A DNA stretch of 47,075 nucleotides from NCBI GenBank assembly GCA_002069965.1, contig MWCI01000020.1, forward strand, positions 1-47,075, read 5' to 3'. The notes beneath the pieces are model-generated. The model worked only from the letters and a program-made list of their open reading frames with translations, did no database searches and was not told the origin of the DNA. Shown one piece after another: positions 22,740-32,054 of the stretch. Position numbers and translations under genes: made by a program. The stretch comes from Spirochaetes bacterium ADurb.Bin218 (GTDB lineage Bacteria > Spirochaetota > UBA4802 > UBA5550). Each line of letters begins with the position of its first letter. Position 1 is the stretch's first letter.

Positions 22740-25700
22740 ATGAAAAAAGAGTTTGGTTATAGAGAAATACCTTATAATTATACATCCTTTTCTGACAGGG
22801 AAATTATTCTTAAGTATTTTGATGAGGAGACATGGAACCTCCTTGACTCTCTTAGAGCTGAAAGAAAGACTGGTAGAAGTGCAAAGCTTATTTTTGAAAT
22901 CATAGGTGACATCTTTATTATAGATCGTAATCCATATATTTTTAATGATATACTTGAATACCCCAAAAAGCTTAAAAGACTAAAGAGGCTTCATCAGATA
23001 AGAATTGATTCTATAATTGATAAAACTTCAAATCCAAAAACAGTGGAACTTGTAGATAGGCTCAGAAAGGTTGACAGAGATTTTTTCCAGAAATTCAATA
23101 CAGAAAAATTTAAAAGAAAAAAGATATTGAGCCTTCTGTCTCAGGTTACATCAGAAAAAAATATTCATTTCTCTGCTTTCCACAAGGTTGCCCATGTAAC
23201 AGATGCAACAGACTGGCGCGTTGAGTATCCAGAGGTTGTAGTTTATCCAGAAAATTCATCGGAGATTATTGGCCTTGTAAAGGCAGCAAAAGAGCTTGGA
23301 TTAAAAATAATACCACGTGGGGGAGGTACTGGTCTTACAGGTGGAGCTATTCCTGTTTATCCCAATACAATGGTGATAAATCTTGAGAAACTTCGCAATA
23401 TAAGCGAGATTGAATTTGTTAAATCTGGAGATAAAACTATTCCAGTTGTAGAAACAGAAGCAGGGGTTATTACAGAAGAGGTTACCCATTATTGCAAGGA
23501 GCAGGGATATATTTTTGCTACAGATCCAACATCTGCATGGGCATCAACTATTGGAGGAAATATTGCAGAGAATGCCGGCGGGAAAAAATGTGTAATGTGG
23601 GGAACTGCTATTGATAATATATTTTCATTTAAAATAGTAAATTCAGAGGGACATCTTCTTGAGGTTGTGAGAAGGGATCATCCCCATAGAAAAATTGAGC
23701 CAGATGATGAGGTGATTTTTGATGTATATCAGCTCCATCGCAAGCGTGAAAAAAATTTACTTAAAACTATAAGCCTTAAGGGAACTGAAATAAGAAAGTC
23801 AGGAGTTGGAAAGGATATAACAAACAAGGCTCTTAAAGGGGTGCCTGGAATTCAAAAAGAGGGTGGAGATGGTATTATAGTATCTGCAAAGTTTGTATTA
23901 TACAGACCCTTTAAATATTGCCGAACAATCTGTCTTGAATTTTTTGGCACTAACATGATAAATGCAGCTAAGGCCATTGTAGAGATAAGAGATATATTTG
24001 CAGATGATAAGCTTGTATACCTCACTGCTCTTGAGCATTTTGATGATAAGTATGTGGCAGCCATAAATTATCGTAATAAATCTAATAGGACTGAATTCCC
24101 TAAGGCAGTTTTATTGATAGATGTTGAAAGTAATGATCACGATGCTCTGGAACAGGGCACAGAAAAGATCCTTAATATTGTAAAAAATTATAACACTGAG
24201 GGATTCCTTGCTGATACAGAGAGTAAAAGAGAGCTTTTCTGGAAAGACAGAAAGAATCTTGGTGCCATAGCCCGTCATACCAATGCCTTTAAGCTCAATG
24301 AGGATATTGTTATACCTGTTGAGGCTTTACCTGAGTTTTCTGATTTTATAGATAATCTCAATATCCAGAAAGAGCTTGAAAACAACTGTCAGATTATTGA
24401 TGAGGTTGTGGAATTGCTTGAGGAGCAAAAAACTGATGATGACTTTTTCCTCTCAAAGATTGATTCCTACATCGCCCATATTAAGAATATTAAGGATAAA
24501 CAGCTTTTTTATATTAAAAATCTTGAAAGTAGAGCAGGAGATATTGTTGGCTCTTTAGATGAAAAAGATAGAGATAAGCTTCTCTTTGAAGTTTTGAGAG
24601 ATGGAGCTGTGGAATTTTCTATAGCAGATTCTGTTATAGAAAGGTTTAAGAAAAATTTTCATGGTTACGATGAAATCATAAATAACTTTCAGGAGCTTGT
24701 TGATTTTAGACAAAGCAGAAAGCTTATAATTGCAACTCACATGCATGCAGGCGATGGAAATGTTCACGTTAATATTCCTGTTCATTCCAATGATTACAGA
24801 ATGCTCCTTGAGGCTGATGAAACTGCTGGTATCATAATGAAGGCCACTACGGATAAATTTCAAGGAGTAATATCCGGTGAGCATGGCATAGGGCTCACAA
24901 AGCTTCGCTTTATAGACAAAAGCGTTCTTGATGACTTTGCTGCTTATAAAAAGGAAAGTGATCCTTCAGATCTTTTTAATCCAGGCAAGCTTCGCCATGA
25001 TTTTCCCCATGATATAATTTATACTCCTTCTTTAAATCTCCTTGAGCTTGAGGCCTTTATTCTTGAGGTTGCAGACATGAAGGAACTTACAAAATCGATT
25101 TCTTCCTGCGTTCGCTGTGGGAAGTGTAAGGAGGTATGCAACACTCATTATCCTGAGGCAACAATGTTTTATAGCCCACGGAACAAGATCCTTGCTGTAA
25201 CTCTTATCACTGAGGCTGTTTTGTATGAGGCTCAGACTACCAATAATTTAAGTTTCCGAAATTTTAGAATGCTCAGAGACGTTTCTGATCATTGCACAAT
25301 GTGCCATAATTGCTACAATCCATGTCCTGTTAACATTGACTTTGGGAATGTTTCCCTTGCCATAAGAAGTCTTCTCCATGAGAGAAAGAGATCTGAGCCT
25401 AAGCTTATAACAAGCTTTGTTCTCTTCTACCTAAAGACAAGGGGTTATTATTACAATAAGCTCTTCAGGTATATTTTGTTAAAGGCGGGCTATTCAATGG
25501 AGAGGTTAGCCTATGTTGTAAATAAGCCTCTATCTGCCTTTACATCGCAAATTGCACCAAAGCTTAATGAGATTTTAAAATCACGGCTACCACGAGCCGG
25601 CAATCCTACTTTACGAGAACTCCTTGGGCTTAAAGGAGCTAATACCTTTTTTGCCTTTACCAATCCACAAAAGGATATTATCAAAAGCGTGGTTTATTTC

Positions 25701-26447
25701 CCTGGGTGTGGATCTGAGAGGATGTTTCCTGAAATAAGCATGGCTGTAATTGCTCTTCTTTATAATGCAGGGGTAAGAGTTGTAATCCCTCCTGAATATC
25801 TCTGCTGTGGCTATCCATTGCTTGCAAATGGACGTCAGAAGGATGCAGAGAATAAGAGTTATGAAAACAGGGTTATCTTTCATAGAATGGCTGATATAGT
25901 AAACTACATGGGAATCTCTGATGTTATAGTCTCATGTGGAACCTGCTATGAGATGCTGAGTAAATATACCATTGAGAATATTTTTCAGGATGCAGAAATT
26001 ACAGATATAAATGAATTTATAGCCACGCATTTGCTTTATTCAAAAGAAGAAAACTCAACTTTATATTATCATGATCCATGTCACTCTCCTCTTAAGAAGA
26101 TGGGTGCTGATAAAACATTCAAAACAATACTTGGAACAAAACCTCTTGTTGCTCCTAATTGTTGCGGTGAAGGGGGAACTCTTGCCCTATCAACTCCTCA
26201 TATATCCAATTCTCTTAGAAATAGAAAGAGAAAGAATATAAAGGAGCTTTTAACAAAGAGGGAAAACATAACTGTCCTTACTACATGTCCAAGCTGTGTT
26301 CAGGGATTATCAAGAATCAACGGAAGAACCTCTGTTACAGGTAAATCCATGGTTGTTTATCTTGCTGAGAAGATGCTTGGCACAGGATGGAAAAAGCAAC
26401 TAGTTAATGAACTAAAAAAACAGGGAGTTGAAAGAATAATTCTGTAA
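22740..26447 (+). CDS. Large FAD-binding and (Fe-S)-binding oxidoreductase (GlcD-GlcF fusion type)
   Basis: A 1235-aa fusion. The N-terminal ~150 residues are a helical region like the DUF3683 extension of this family. Next is a PCMH-type FAD domain (IIPRGGGTGLTGGAIPVYP; IGGNIAENAGGKKC) and its C-terminal oxidase half (THMHAGDGNVHVNIP; SGEHGIGLTKLRFID). Two 4Fe-4S motifs follow (CVRCGKCKEVC; CTMCHNCYNPCP), then two CCG domains (YFPGCGSERMF...CCGYP and HDPCHSPLK...NCCGEGG). It likely oxidises a 2-hydroxyacid such as D-lactate or glycolate and passes electrons to the quinone pool or ETF. I start at 22740 because the promoter lies within the longer frame. The substrate is unproven. Confidence 0.9.
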   Translation: MKKEFGYREIPYNYTSFSDREIILKYFDEETWNLLDSLRAERKTGRSAKLIFEIIGDIFIIDRNPYIFNDILEYPKKLKRLKRLHQIRIDSIIDKTSNPKTVELVDRLRKVDRDFFQKFNTEKFKRKKILSLLSQVTSEKNIHFSAFHKVAHVTDATDWRVEYPEVVVYPENSSEIIGLVKAAKELGLKIIPRGGGTGLTGGAIPVYPNTMVINLEKLRNISEIEFVKSGDKTIPVVETEAGVITEEVTHYCKEQGYIFATDPTSAWASTIGGNIAENAGGKKCVMWGTAIDNIFSFKIVNSEGHLLEVVRRDHPHRKIEPDDEVIFDVYQLHRKREKNLLKTISLKGTEIRKSGVGKDITNKALKGVPGIQKEGGDGIIVSAKFVLYRPFKYCRTICLEFFGTNMINAAKAIVEIRDIFADDKLVYLTALEHFDDKYVAAINYRNKSNRTEFPKAVLLIDVESNDHDALEQGTEKILNIVKNYNTEGFLADTESKRELFWKDRKNLGAIARHTNAFKLNEDIVIPVEALPEFSDFIDNLNIQKELENNCQIIDEVVELLEEQKTDDDFFLSKIDSYIAHIKNIKDKQLFYIKNLESRAGDIVGSLDEKDRDKLLFEVLRDGAVEFSIADSVIERFKKNFHGYDEIINNFQELVDFRQSRKLIIATHMHAGDGNVHVNIPVHSNDYRMLLEADETAGIIMKATTDKFQGVISGEHGIGLTKLRFIDKSVLDDFAAYKKESDPSDLFNPGKLRHDFPHDIIYTPSLNLLELEAFILEVADMKELTKSISSCVRCGKCKEVCNTHYPEATMFYSPRNKILAVTLITEAVLYEAQTTNNLSFRNFRMLRDVSDHCTMCHNCYNPCPVNIDFGNVSLAIRSLLHERKRSEPKLITSFVLFYLKTRGYYYNKLFRYILLKAGYSMERLAYVVNKPLSAFTSQIAPKLNEILKSRLPRAGNPTLRELLGLKGANTFFAFTNPQKDIIKSVVYFPGCGSERMFPEISMAVIALLYNAGVRVVIPPEYLCCGYPLLANGRQKDAENKSYENRVIFHRMADIVNYMGISDVIVSCGTCYEMLSKYTIENIFQDAEITDINEFIATHLLYSKEENSTLYYHDPCHSPLKKMGADKTFKTILGTKPLVAPNCCGEGGTLALSTPHISNSLRNRKRKNIKELLTKRENITVLTTCPSCVQGLSRINGRTSVTGKSMVVYLAEKMLGTGWKKQLVNELKKQGVERIIL

Positions 26448-26503
26448 AATTTTTTTAACATAGCCGAAAAGATAATAAAATACCATTTAAAAGGGTAGAT
26501 AAG

Positions 26504-27112
26504 ATGAAGCGTATTTTGACATTAATTATAATAATGCTTTTTCCTGTTGTTGGTTTTTCTCAAGGAGAGCAATCTCAGAAAGACAAAACAATTTTCCCTG
26601 TTCAGGCTGTTACTACTAAGCTTTTTACAGTTAAAAATATTAGCTTCAATAAGCTCATCCCAAACTCAGAGGGAGAAGTTCTTGAGGTTGAGTTTGAAGT
26701 TGAAAATGGGATAAATGCACCTCAAAATCTATATATATTTGTTATAGCATCTTATGAGAGCAGCTATAAAACTAAATCCAGTTTTGAAAGCCCTTCCCTT
26801 GAAGATCCAAATGAGATTAAATTTATCAAGGCTTTCCCAGAGGATTTATCAAATTTTGAATATAGCCAGAAGGACAAAAGTGGCGCTGAGAAAAAGGTTT
26901 ACATAAAATATCCAAAGAATATCAAGGCTGGTGTTGATCCAAAAACAGGTAAGCTTTATTTACTTGAGGAAAGCATTATATTCAGAACTAAATTCCTTAG
27001 CCAATATAGAAAGAATTATTATTTCTTTAATGAGATAACAGTGCTAATCTTTGATGAAGGGGAAAACCTTCTTTATAGACAGGTTTTTAAAGTCAAGGAG
27101 AAGAAGAGATAA
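26504..27112 (+). CDS. Exported protein of unknown function
   Basis: A 202-aa protein with a signal peptide (MKRILTLIIIMLFPVVGFSQG) and no cysteine at the cleavage site, so probably soluble in the periplasm. The mature part is beta-rich (VLEVEFEVENGINAPQNLYI, EITVLIFDEG) and might be an immunoglobulin-like fold, but I recognise no family. AAAGGG precedes the ATG. It lies 56 bases after the large dehydrogenase on the same strand and may be cotranscribed with it. Its 3' end overlaps the convergent deoxyribosyltransferase gene by 20 bases. Confidence 0.75.
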   Translation: MKRILTLIIIMLFPVVGFSQGEQSQKDKTIFPVQAVTTKLFTVKNISFNKLIPNSEGEVLEVEFEVENGINAPQNLYIFVIASYESSYKTKSSFESPSLEDPNEIKFIKAFPEDLSNFEYSQKDKSGAEKKVYIKYPKNIKAGVDPKTGKLYLLEESIIFRTKFLSQYRKNYYFFNEITVLIFDEGENLLYRQVFKVKEKKR

Positions 27113-27596
27113 AGCATCTAATAAGCTCTTCTCTAAGACTTTGAAGACTTGTGGCAATTTTCCCGCCACTTTTTTTTATAAAGTATTCCACCTGAAGGTT
27201 AACAACTGAACCTTCATTGTCTGATGAAAGCCTGAAATCGCTTCTGTAGGCTGTAATCCTTTTGCCTATGCCATAGGCAAAGCCTATTTCTGAAGCTGTT
27301 CCACTGTCTACATCACTTCCATCAAGAACTGCAAGGAGACCATCTGAATTTTCTATTCCATTCTTATTATTTTCACCTATGATAAGGTTTAGTCTTTCCC
27401 ATTGTTTTTTTCTTTCTACATAATCGGAAATTGACGAAACCTTTTTTATTTCACTTTCTGCTGTAAGCCTCCATGGGTCAATAACCTCAAGATTTAAGCT
27501 TTCCACAAGGGGGATTAGGTGCTCATATAAAAATATTCTTCCAGATTCATAAAATCCGAGTGGAGAGGCAAGATAGATCTTTTTTTTGTTACTCAT
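27093..27596 (-). CDS. Nucleoside 2-deoxyribosyltransferase
   Basis: A 167-aa enzyme of nucleoside salvage that swaps bases on 2'-deoxyribose. The N-terminal IYLASPLGFYESGR and the motif LLAVLDGSDVDSGTASEIG, which carries the catalytic Glu (SGTASEIG), match the family, as does FAYGIGKRITAYRSD. Length is normal for the type. Some relatives act as DNA or nucleotide hydrolases (for example DNPH1-type), so substrate is not certain. The gene is single and convergent with the exported protein; no good ribosome site is visible. Confidence 0.88.
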   Translation of the reverse strand: MSNKKKIYLASPLGFYESGRIFLYEHLIPLVESLNLEVIDPWRLTAESEIKKVSSISDYVERKKQWERLNLIIGENNKNGIENSDGLLAVLDGSDVDSGTASEIGFAYGIGKRITAYRSDFRLSSDNEGSVVNLQVEYFIKKSGGKIATSLQSLREELIRCFISSSP

Positions 27597-27850
27597 AGGT
27601 CTTTTCCAATTTTATTTTTAATGCTACAAAGTTTTTTTTAAAAAGTCAAGCCTGTAAAAGGATTTTGCTAATTGAAGGTGCTTATTTCCCCTTAAGGAGA
27701 GCTTTAGGCTATATTTGAGCTTGACAGTTTTATATCACCTATGGCAATAAAGGGGGGCTTTTATGAATTAAGATAACAAGTTGGCATATTCAATGAAGTA
27801 TGAATAAAAATTGGAATATCTACTAAAATTTTTATATAAAGAGGTTTTTA

Positions 27851-28936
27851 ATGGCACGTGTGTTTAATTTTTCTGCAGGGCCTGCTGTTTTGCCAGAGGT
27901 TGTTTTGAAGCAGGCAGCCTTAGAGATGAGTGAATATCAAGATTATGGCATGTCTGTTATGGAAATGAGTCACAGATCCAGGGCCTATATGGATATCCAT
28001 GCAGAAGCCTCATCTCTTTTAAGAAAGCTTATGAATATTCCGGATGATTATGCAGTGCTCTTTTTGCAGGGAGGGGCCTCTTTGCAGTTTTCTATGGTTC
28101 CCATGAATATTATGACATCAAATAAAAAATTTGATATAATAAATACAGGAGTCTGGACTCAAAAGGCCATTGTAGAGGGCCGCAAGTTAGGCCAGGTTAA
28201 TGTAGTTGCCTCTTCACAGGAGGAGGGTTTTTCTTTTATTCCTGATGTGGATAATATAAGCTTTAGTCATGATGCTGATTATGTTCATATATGCTATAAC
28301 AATACTATATATGGGACAAAGTATATAAAGATTCCTGATACAGGGAATTTACCTCTTGTATGTGATATGTCTTCTTGCATTCTCTCTGAGCCTTATGATG
28401 TTTCAAAATATGGGATTATATTTGCAGGGGCTCAAAAAAATATAGGCCCTGCTGGTGTCACCATTGTTATTATAAAAAAGGATCTCCTTAGCCGTTCAAG
28501 TGATGATCTAGCCACAATGCTCAATTACAAAGTGCATGCAGAGAGTGATTCTCTCTATAATACACCTCCTACCTATGCAATTTACATCTCTATGCTGGTT
28601 TTTCGCTGGCTTGATTCTCTTGGTGGCGTTGAAGAGATTTATAAGTTGAACAAAGAAAAAGCCAGCTTGCTTTATGATTTTATTGATAATTCAAGCTTTT
28701 TTAAAGGCAATGTGGACAAAAGATACAGATCTCTAATGAATGTAACATTTTCTACTCCCTCAAAGGATCTTGATAGCCTTTTTGTAAAGGAGGCAGAAAA
28801 ACATGGACTGGTTAATCTTGCTGGTCATAAAAGCGCTGGTGGCTTAAGGGCAAGCATATATAATGCAATGCCAGTTGAAGGAGTTAGGGCTTTAGTTGAC
28901 TTTATGAAGGATTTTGAGCTTAAATATAGTAAGTAA
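27851..28936 (+). CDS. serC: Phosphoserine aminotransferase
   Basis: PLP enzyme of serine and vitamin B6 synthesis, 361 aa (standard length). The N-terminal FNFSAGPAVLPEVVLKQA is diagnostic, with MSVMEMSHRSRAY, FLQGGASLQFSMVP and the PLP lysine in FAGAQKNIGPAG. The C-terminal AGHKSAGGLRASIYNAMP contributes to substrate binding. GAGG lies 8 bases upstream of the ATG. serA and serB are not adjacent. The 254-base region upstream shows a TTGACA at 27721 without a convincing -10, and nothing else I can name. A long AT-rich hairpin follows the gene. Confidence 0.95.
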   Translation: MARVFNFSAGPAVLPEVVLKQAALEMSEYQDYGMSVMEMSHRSRAYMDIHAEASSLLRKLMNIPDDYAVLFLQGGASLQFSMVPMNIMTSNKKFDIINTGVWTQKAIVEGRKLGQVNVVASSQEEGFSFIPDVDNISFSHDADYVHICYNNTIYGTKYIKIPDTGNLPLVCDMSSCILSEPYDVSKYGIIFAGAQKNIGPAGVTIVIIKKDLLSRSSDDLATMLNYKVHAESDSLYNTPPTYAIYISMLVFRWLDSLGGVEEIYKLNKEKASLLYDFIDNSSFFKGNVDKRYRSLMNVTFSTPSKDLDSLFVKEAEKHGLVNLAGHKSAGGLRASIYNAMPVEGVRALVDFMKDFELKYSK

Positions 28937-28983
28937 ACTCTATAGGTTAAGCTTTTTTTTAAATTACTCCTGACCCTTTGCCG

Positions 28984-29032
28984 ATAATTATTGTATAAAA
29001 CCGCTATTTTATTTCGGTTATACAATAATTAT
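28984..29032. repeat. Long imperfect inverted repeat directly before the SPOR gene
   Basis: Arms at 28984-29003 and 29015-29032 match over 18 bases (outer ATAATTATTGTATAA, inner CCG) with one 2-base bulge and an 11-base loop. There is no T-run, and the 3' arm ends 16 bases before the SPOR-protein ATG. It could be a regulatory leader hairpin, an operator, or an RNA-processing site between serC and the SPOR gene. Confidence 0.7.
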
Positions 29033-29047
29033 GTAAATGGGTAATAT

Positions 29048-29623
29048 ATGCAGAATATAGATCTATATAATGGCAGAAACAGCAGAGAATTTAACCAGCA
29101 TTTTGATAGAAGTGATCCTGAATTTTTTTCAAGAATGTCAAACTCCTATAATGATCATGACTATGGTCGTAAAAATGCAAGCGGGCTTTTTACTCTTATA
29201 CTTGCATTGGTAATAATTTCTTTTACCATAGGACTTGTTGTTGGCATTAAGTTTGCAGGTGGGGCTGACAGAAAAATTGTTGATGATAAAACCATGAGCG
29301 CCATGCAAAATTTAAGCAGCAAGGTTAGTGATATAATTAAGGATTCATCCTCCATGAAGCCTGCAAGCGAAATATATCCAAAGGCTGAATACCCCTTTGT
29401 GATTCAGCTCTCTGGTGAGTATTCAGAGGCAGATGTAAGAAATGTAGCTCAGCTTCTAAGTACTAAGGGGCACACTGTAATAATATCTCAAAATAATGGG
29501 AAATACAGAGTTTTTTTAGGACCATATAAAAATGAAAGTGATGCAAAAAAGACTCTATCAGAAATTTCACTTTACAAGCAACAGGATATTGCAACAAATG
29601 CTCAAATAATAAGACGCATTTAG
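29048..29623 (+). CDS. SPOR-domain inner-membrane protein
   Basis: A 191-aa bitopic protein. Residues 1-45 are cytoplasmic and polar, a single membrane segment follows (LFTLILALVIISFTIGLVVG, about 47-66), then a linker and a C-terminal SPOR domain (FVIQLSGEYSEADVRNVAQL, then GKYRVFLGPYKNESDAKKTL). SPOR domains bind peptidoglycan stripped of stem peptides at division sites, so it is probably a septal or cell-wall protein. It sits between serC and the acetyltransferase on the same strand, with a large hairpin in front of its ribosome site. Confidence 0.88.
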   Translation: MQNIDLYNGRNSREFNQHFDRSDPEFFSRMSNSYNDHDYGRKNASGLFTLILALVIISFTIGLVVGIKFAGGADRKIVDDKTMSAMQNLSSKVSDIIKDSSSMKPASEIYPKAEYPFVIQLSGEYSEADVRNVAQLLSTKGHTVIISQNNGKYRVFLGPYKNESDAKKTLSEISLYKQQDIATNAQIIRRI

Positions 29624-29653
29624 TCTGCACAATTGTAAAGTGGAATTTTATGA

Positions 29654-30115
29654 ATGGAAAAAATTGTTAGAAGAGCGACTCTTTTAGACGTTGATAATAT
29701 TTATTCCCTTATAGAATTTTATGCAAATCAGGGAGTAATCTTAAAAAGAGAAAAACAGGAAATAGAAAAGGGGATAGATAACTTTTTTGTTGCAGAGGTA
29801 GATGGAGAATTTGCAGGCGCTGTGACTTTTTATGATTATGGGCCTTCTCTTAAGGAAGTAAGATCTTTGGCTGTATGTGAAAAATATCATGGCTGCAGAG
29901 TTGGCACCATGCTTCTTAAAAATCTTGTAGAAACTCTTAAATCTCAAGGTGAAAGCAGGATCTTCACTTTAACATACAAACCAAAATTTTTTGAAAAAAA
30001 TGGTTTTATTGTTGTTCCAAAGGAAATTTTCCCAGAAAAAATATGGAAGGATTGTCAGAATTGCCCTGATAAGGATAGCTGCGGCGAAACAGCCCTCATT
30101 TATAAGGATCATTGA
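29654..30115 (+). CDS. ArgA-like GNAT N-acetyltransferase
   Basis: A 153-aa GNAT-fold enzyme. It has the acetyl-CoA-binding loop region VRSLAVCEKYHGCRVGTMLL, with the Q/R-x-x-G-x-G/A motif here as CRVGTM, and FFEKNGF. The C-terminal IWKDCQNCPDKDSCGETAL, a Cys-containing tail, is characteristic of short stand-alone N-acetylglutamate synthases. It would start arginine synthesis by acetylating glutamate. No other arg genes are nearby, so the symbol argA is not asserted. It begins 30 bases after the SPOR gene, and its end overlaps the convergent secreted-protein gene by 7 bases. Confidence 0.82.
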   Translation: MEKIVRRATLLDVDNIYSLIEFYANQGVILKREKQEIEKGIDNFFVAEVDGEFAGAVTFYDYGPSLKEVRSLAVCEKYHGCRVGTMLLKNLVETLKSQGESRIFTLTYKPKFFEKNGFIVVPKEIFPEKIWKDCQNCPDKDSCGETALIYKDH

Positions 30116-30966
30116 ATTGTTTTAAAATTTTTTATAATATCTTTCAGATCTTCATTGAGTTTTTGTTCAAGGGAACTATGGTAGAATATTCTGACAAGAT
30201 GGCTTTTGTTTTTTGAGATAAAAACTCCTTCAAATCCCTGAAAAGGAGCATCTGGATATTTTATTTTAAATATTATTCTCCTGTCATCTTTTAGGATCTC
30301 TTCTCTCTGGAGAGTATCCATTCCTGTTTCAAATATCCAGCTTTGAAATGCCTCAGCTACTGTTGGCGTAATTTCTTTAAAAATTCTGCTTTCAATGCCT
30401 ATTATATAGTCAAATCCATCCTGTTGATCTGGATCATTCATAAGTCCAATTTTAAGACCATAGCCTTTATAATTATATTTCCACTTCTGACTCAATATCC
30501 TGGGTTTATCCTTGAGGATTATCTGGTAATAAAGATAGCTGTTGTAAATATTGTATTTATCTTCCTCAAAGGTAATGGCTATTGTTGAGTCTCTATCAAA
30601 GTTTTCAAAGCGGCTACTGTGTTTTTTGTAGAGATAATCAATCCTTCTGGTTGCCTCTATTTGAATCTTTTTTATTCTGCTGTTATCGCTTTTTAGCAGA
30701 CGAAGAGATTTGAGATAAAATAATCCCTCAGGGATTTTACCTTCACTTATAAGTTCAATTCCATAGTTTAGATAATAATCAGCACCTGTGGCTGTAACAG
30801 CTTTGAGATCTATATTTGTAGTATCAGCTATTCGTATTTTGGATGCTAAGTCATAATAATACTTATTGCCATCTCTGTCCACAAAGAAATGCCAATCTGG
30901 CATCTGCCCCTGGGATATAGAAGAGAAAAAAATTACATATAGGCATATAAATATTTTATTTTTCAT
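30109..30966 (-). CDS. Secreted protein of unknown function, last gene of a five-gene module
   Basis: A 285-aa protein with a signal peptide (MKNKIFICLYVIFFSSISQG). The mature N-terminus (DWHFFVDRDGNKYYYDLASK) resembles periplasmic surface-adhesin-like domains that begin with a W-x-F-x-D-x-D-G-N-x-Y-Y pattern, and a short TPR-like stretch follows (YYLNYGIELISEGKIPEGLF). The second half is beta-rich with no motif I know. It starts 6 bases after the tail-anchored protein gene, so it is clearly in the same operon. No function is assigned. Confidence 0.75.
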   Translation of the reverse strand: MKNKIFICLYVIFFSSISQGQMPDWHFFVDRDGNKYYYDLASKIRIADTTNIDLKAVTATGADYYLNYGIELISEGKIPEGLFYLKSLRLLKSDNSRIKKIQIEATRRIDYLYKKHSSRFENFDRDSTIAITFEEDKYNIYNSYLYYQIILKDKPRILSQKWKYNYKGYGLKIGLMNDPDQQDGFDYIIGIESRIFKEITPTVAEAFQSWIFETGMDTLQREEILKDDRRIIFKIKYPDAPFQGFEGVFISKNKSHLVRIFYHSSLEQKLNEDLKDIIKNFKTIQ

Positions 30967-30972
30967 TTATTC

Positions 30973-32046
30973 TTAAGATATGACGTAGAAGAGTATAACA
31001 AGAGATAATATCAGAATTACAAATACAATCACAATTAATATGGTAAGCCAATCACCTGCTGGTTTTTCTTCCTGAATTTCCGTTGTGGAATTTATAAGCT
31101 GAGTGGCTTCTGTTTGGATTCTCACAGGTTCTTCTTCAACTATTTTTGCATAAATCCCCTTTGCTACAAGTGCATAGAGAATTACTCCCTTGCTCTGTTC
31201 GTTTGGGACTATTTCAATTACCCTTCCAATTATAGGGAGAGGTTTACCTTCATGATCCCTTGCTTTGTATGCATCTATAACCTTTTCTGATACAGGATCC
31301 CCTGCAGTAAGAGAAACCAGAATCCTTTCTCCTACTGTTACCTCTGATATGGGTTTGCCCCGAACAGGTGAGAGAACACAGCAGCCTTCAACAACAAAAG
31401 ATGCTTTTGATTCTATCTCTGAAAGTCTTTTGCCAAAGGCTGTATCTGGAATAGATTTTTCTTCTGTGGCTTCTGTGGGGGATTCTTCTTTCTCAGTTTC
31501 AAATTCTGGCACCATGATCGATATGCCTGCAAGATCAACCTCCATGGAGTTTGTTTTTTCTATATCAAGTTGACTCTTGGCTTTTTCAGATTGGAATATC
31601 TCTTTTATTATATCTTGAAAAACTGTTGATAGATATTCAAGATTCATCTTTTGAGCATCGGGGAATACATCTCTTTGTATCATTTTTGTCATAAGCTGTT
31701 CATTGAGCTCTTGTGAATTTGCGGAGTCTTCGCTTTTTGAATAGGCATTAATGTTATTATAAAATGATTTCCAGTTATCAAAAATTCTCAGTCTCGTGTA
31801 TGTAGTTGTATTATTTGAAGTTATACTCACCACAGCGGAGATATATTCCTGGACAACATTTACAAAGGCAATGAATGCTCCTGATCTATTTTGATCCGGG
31901 ACAACAAATTTACCCTTGAGTGCAACAATATCCTGAAGTTTACCACCAGCCATAAATTTGGCTTTTTCCATATCTCCGTTGGTGTATTTTAATGCAGTCT
32001 CGATTCTTTTTGCTTTTTCACTGATGCTTTCTCTTGCTTCTGGCAT
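30973..32046 (-). CDS. Tail-anchored membrane protein of unknown function
   Basis: A 357-aa protein with no signal peptide. Its only membrane segment is at the extreme C-terminus (ILIVIVFVILILSLVILFYV), so the bulk faces the cytoplasm. The N-terminal domain (AKRIETALKYTNGDMEKAKF, then LKGKFVV) resembles conserved spirochaete proteins of unknown function, from memory only. A low-complexity acidic linker (ETEKEESPTEATEEKS) precedes a beta-rich domain (GCCVLSPVRGKPISEVTVGE, then RILVSL). GAGG precedes the ATG, 8 bases after the upstream gene. It may recruit the module's cytoplasmic proteins to the membrane (inference). Confidence 0.75.
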   Translation of the reverse strand: MPEARESISEKAKRIETALKYTNGDMEKAKFMAGGKLQDIVALKGKFVVPDQNRSGAFIAFVNVVQEYISAVVSITSNNTTTYTRLRIFDNWKSFYNNINAYSKSEDSANSQELNEQLMTKMIQRDVFPDAQKMNLEYLSTVFQDIIKEIFQSEKAKSQLDIEKTNSMEVDLAGISIMVPEFETEKEESPTEATEEKSIPDTAFGKRLSEIESKASFVVEGCCVLSPVRGKPISEVTVGERILVSLTAGDPVSEKVIDAYKARDHEGKPLPIIGRVIEIVPNEQSKGVILYALVAKGIYAKIVEEEPVRIQTEATQLINSTTEIQEEKPAGDWLTILIVIVFVILILSLVILFYVIS

Positions 32047-32054
32047 TTTAACCT

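Noticed and set aside
27741-27776. Eleven-codon leader peptide before serC
   Set aside because: There is no ribosome site, no run of serine or glycine codons and no terminator/antiterminator pair after it.
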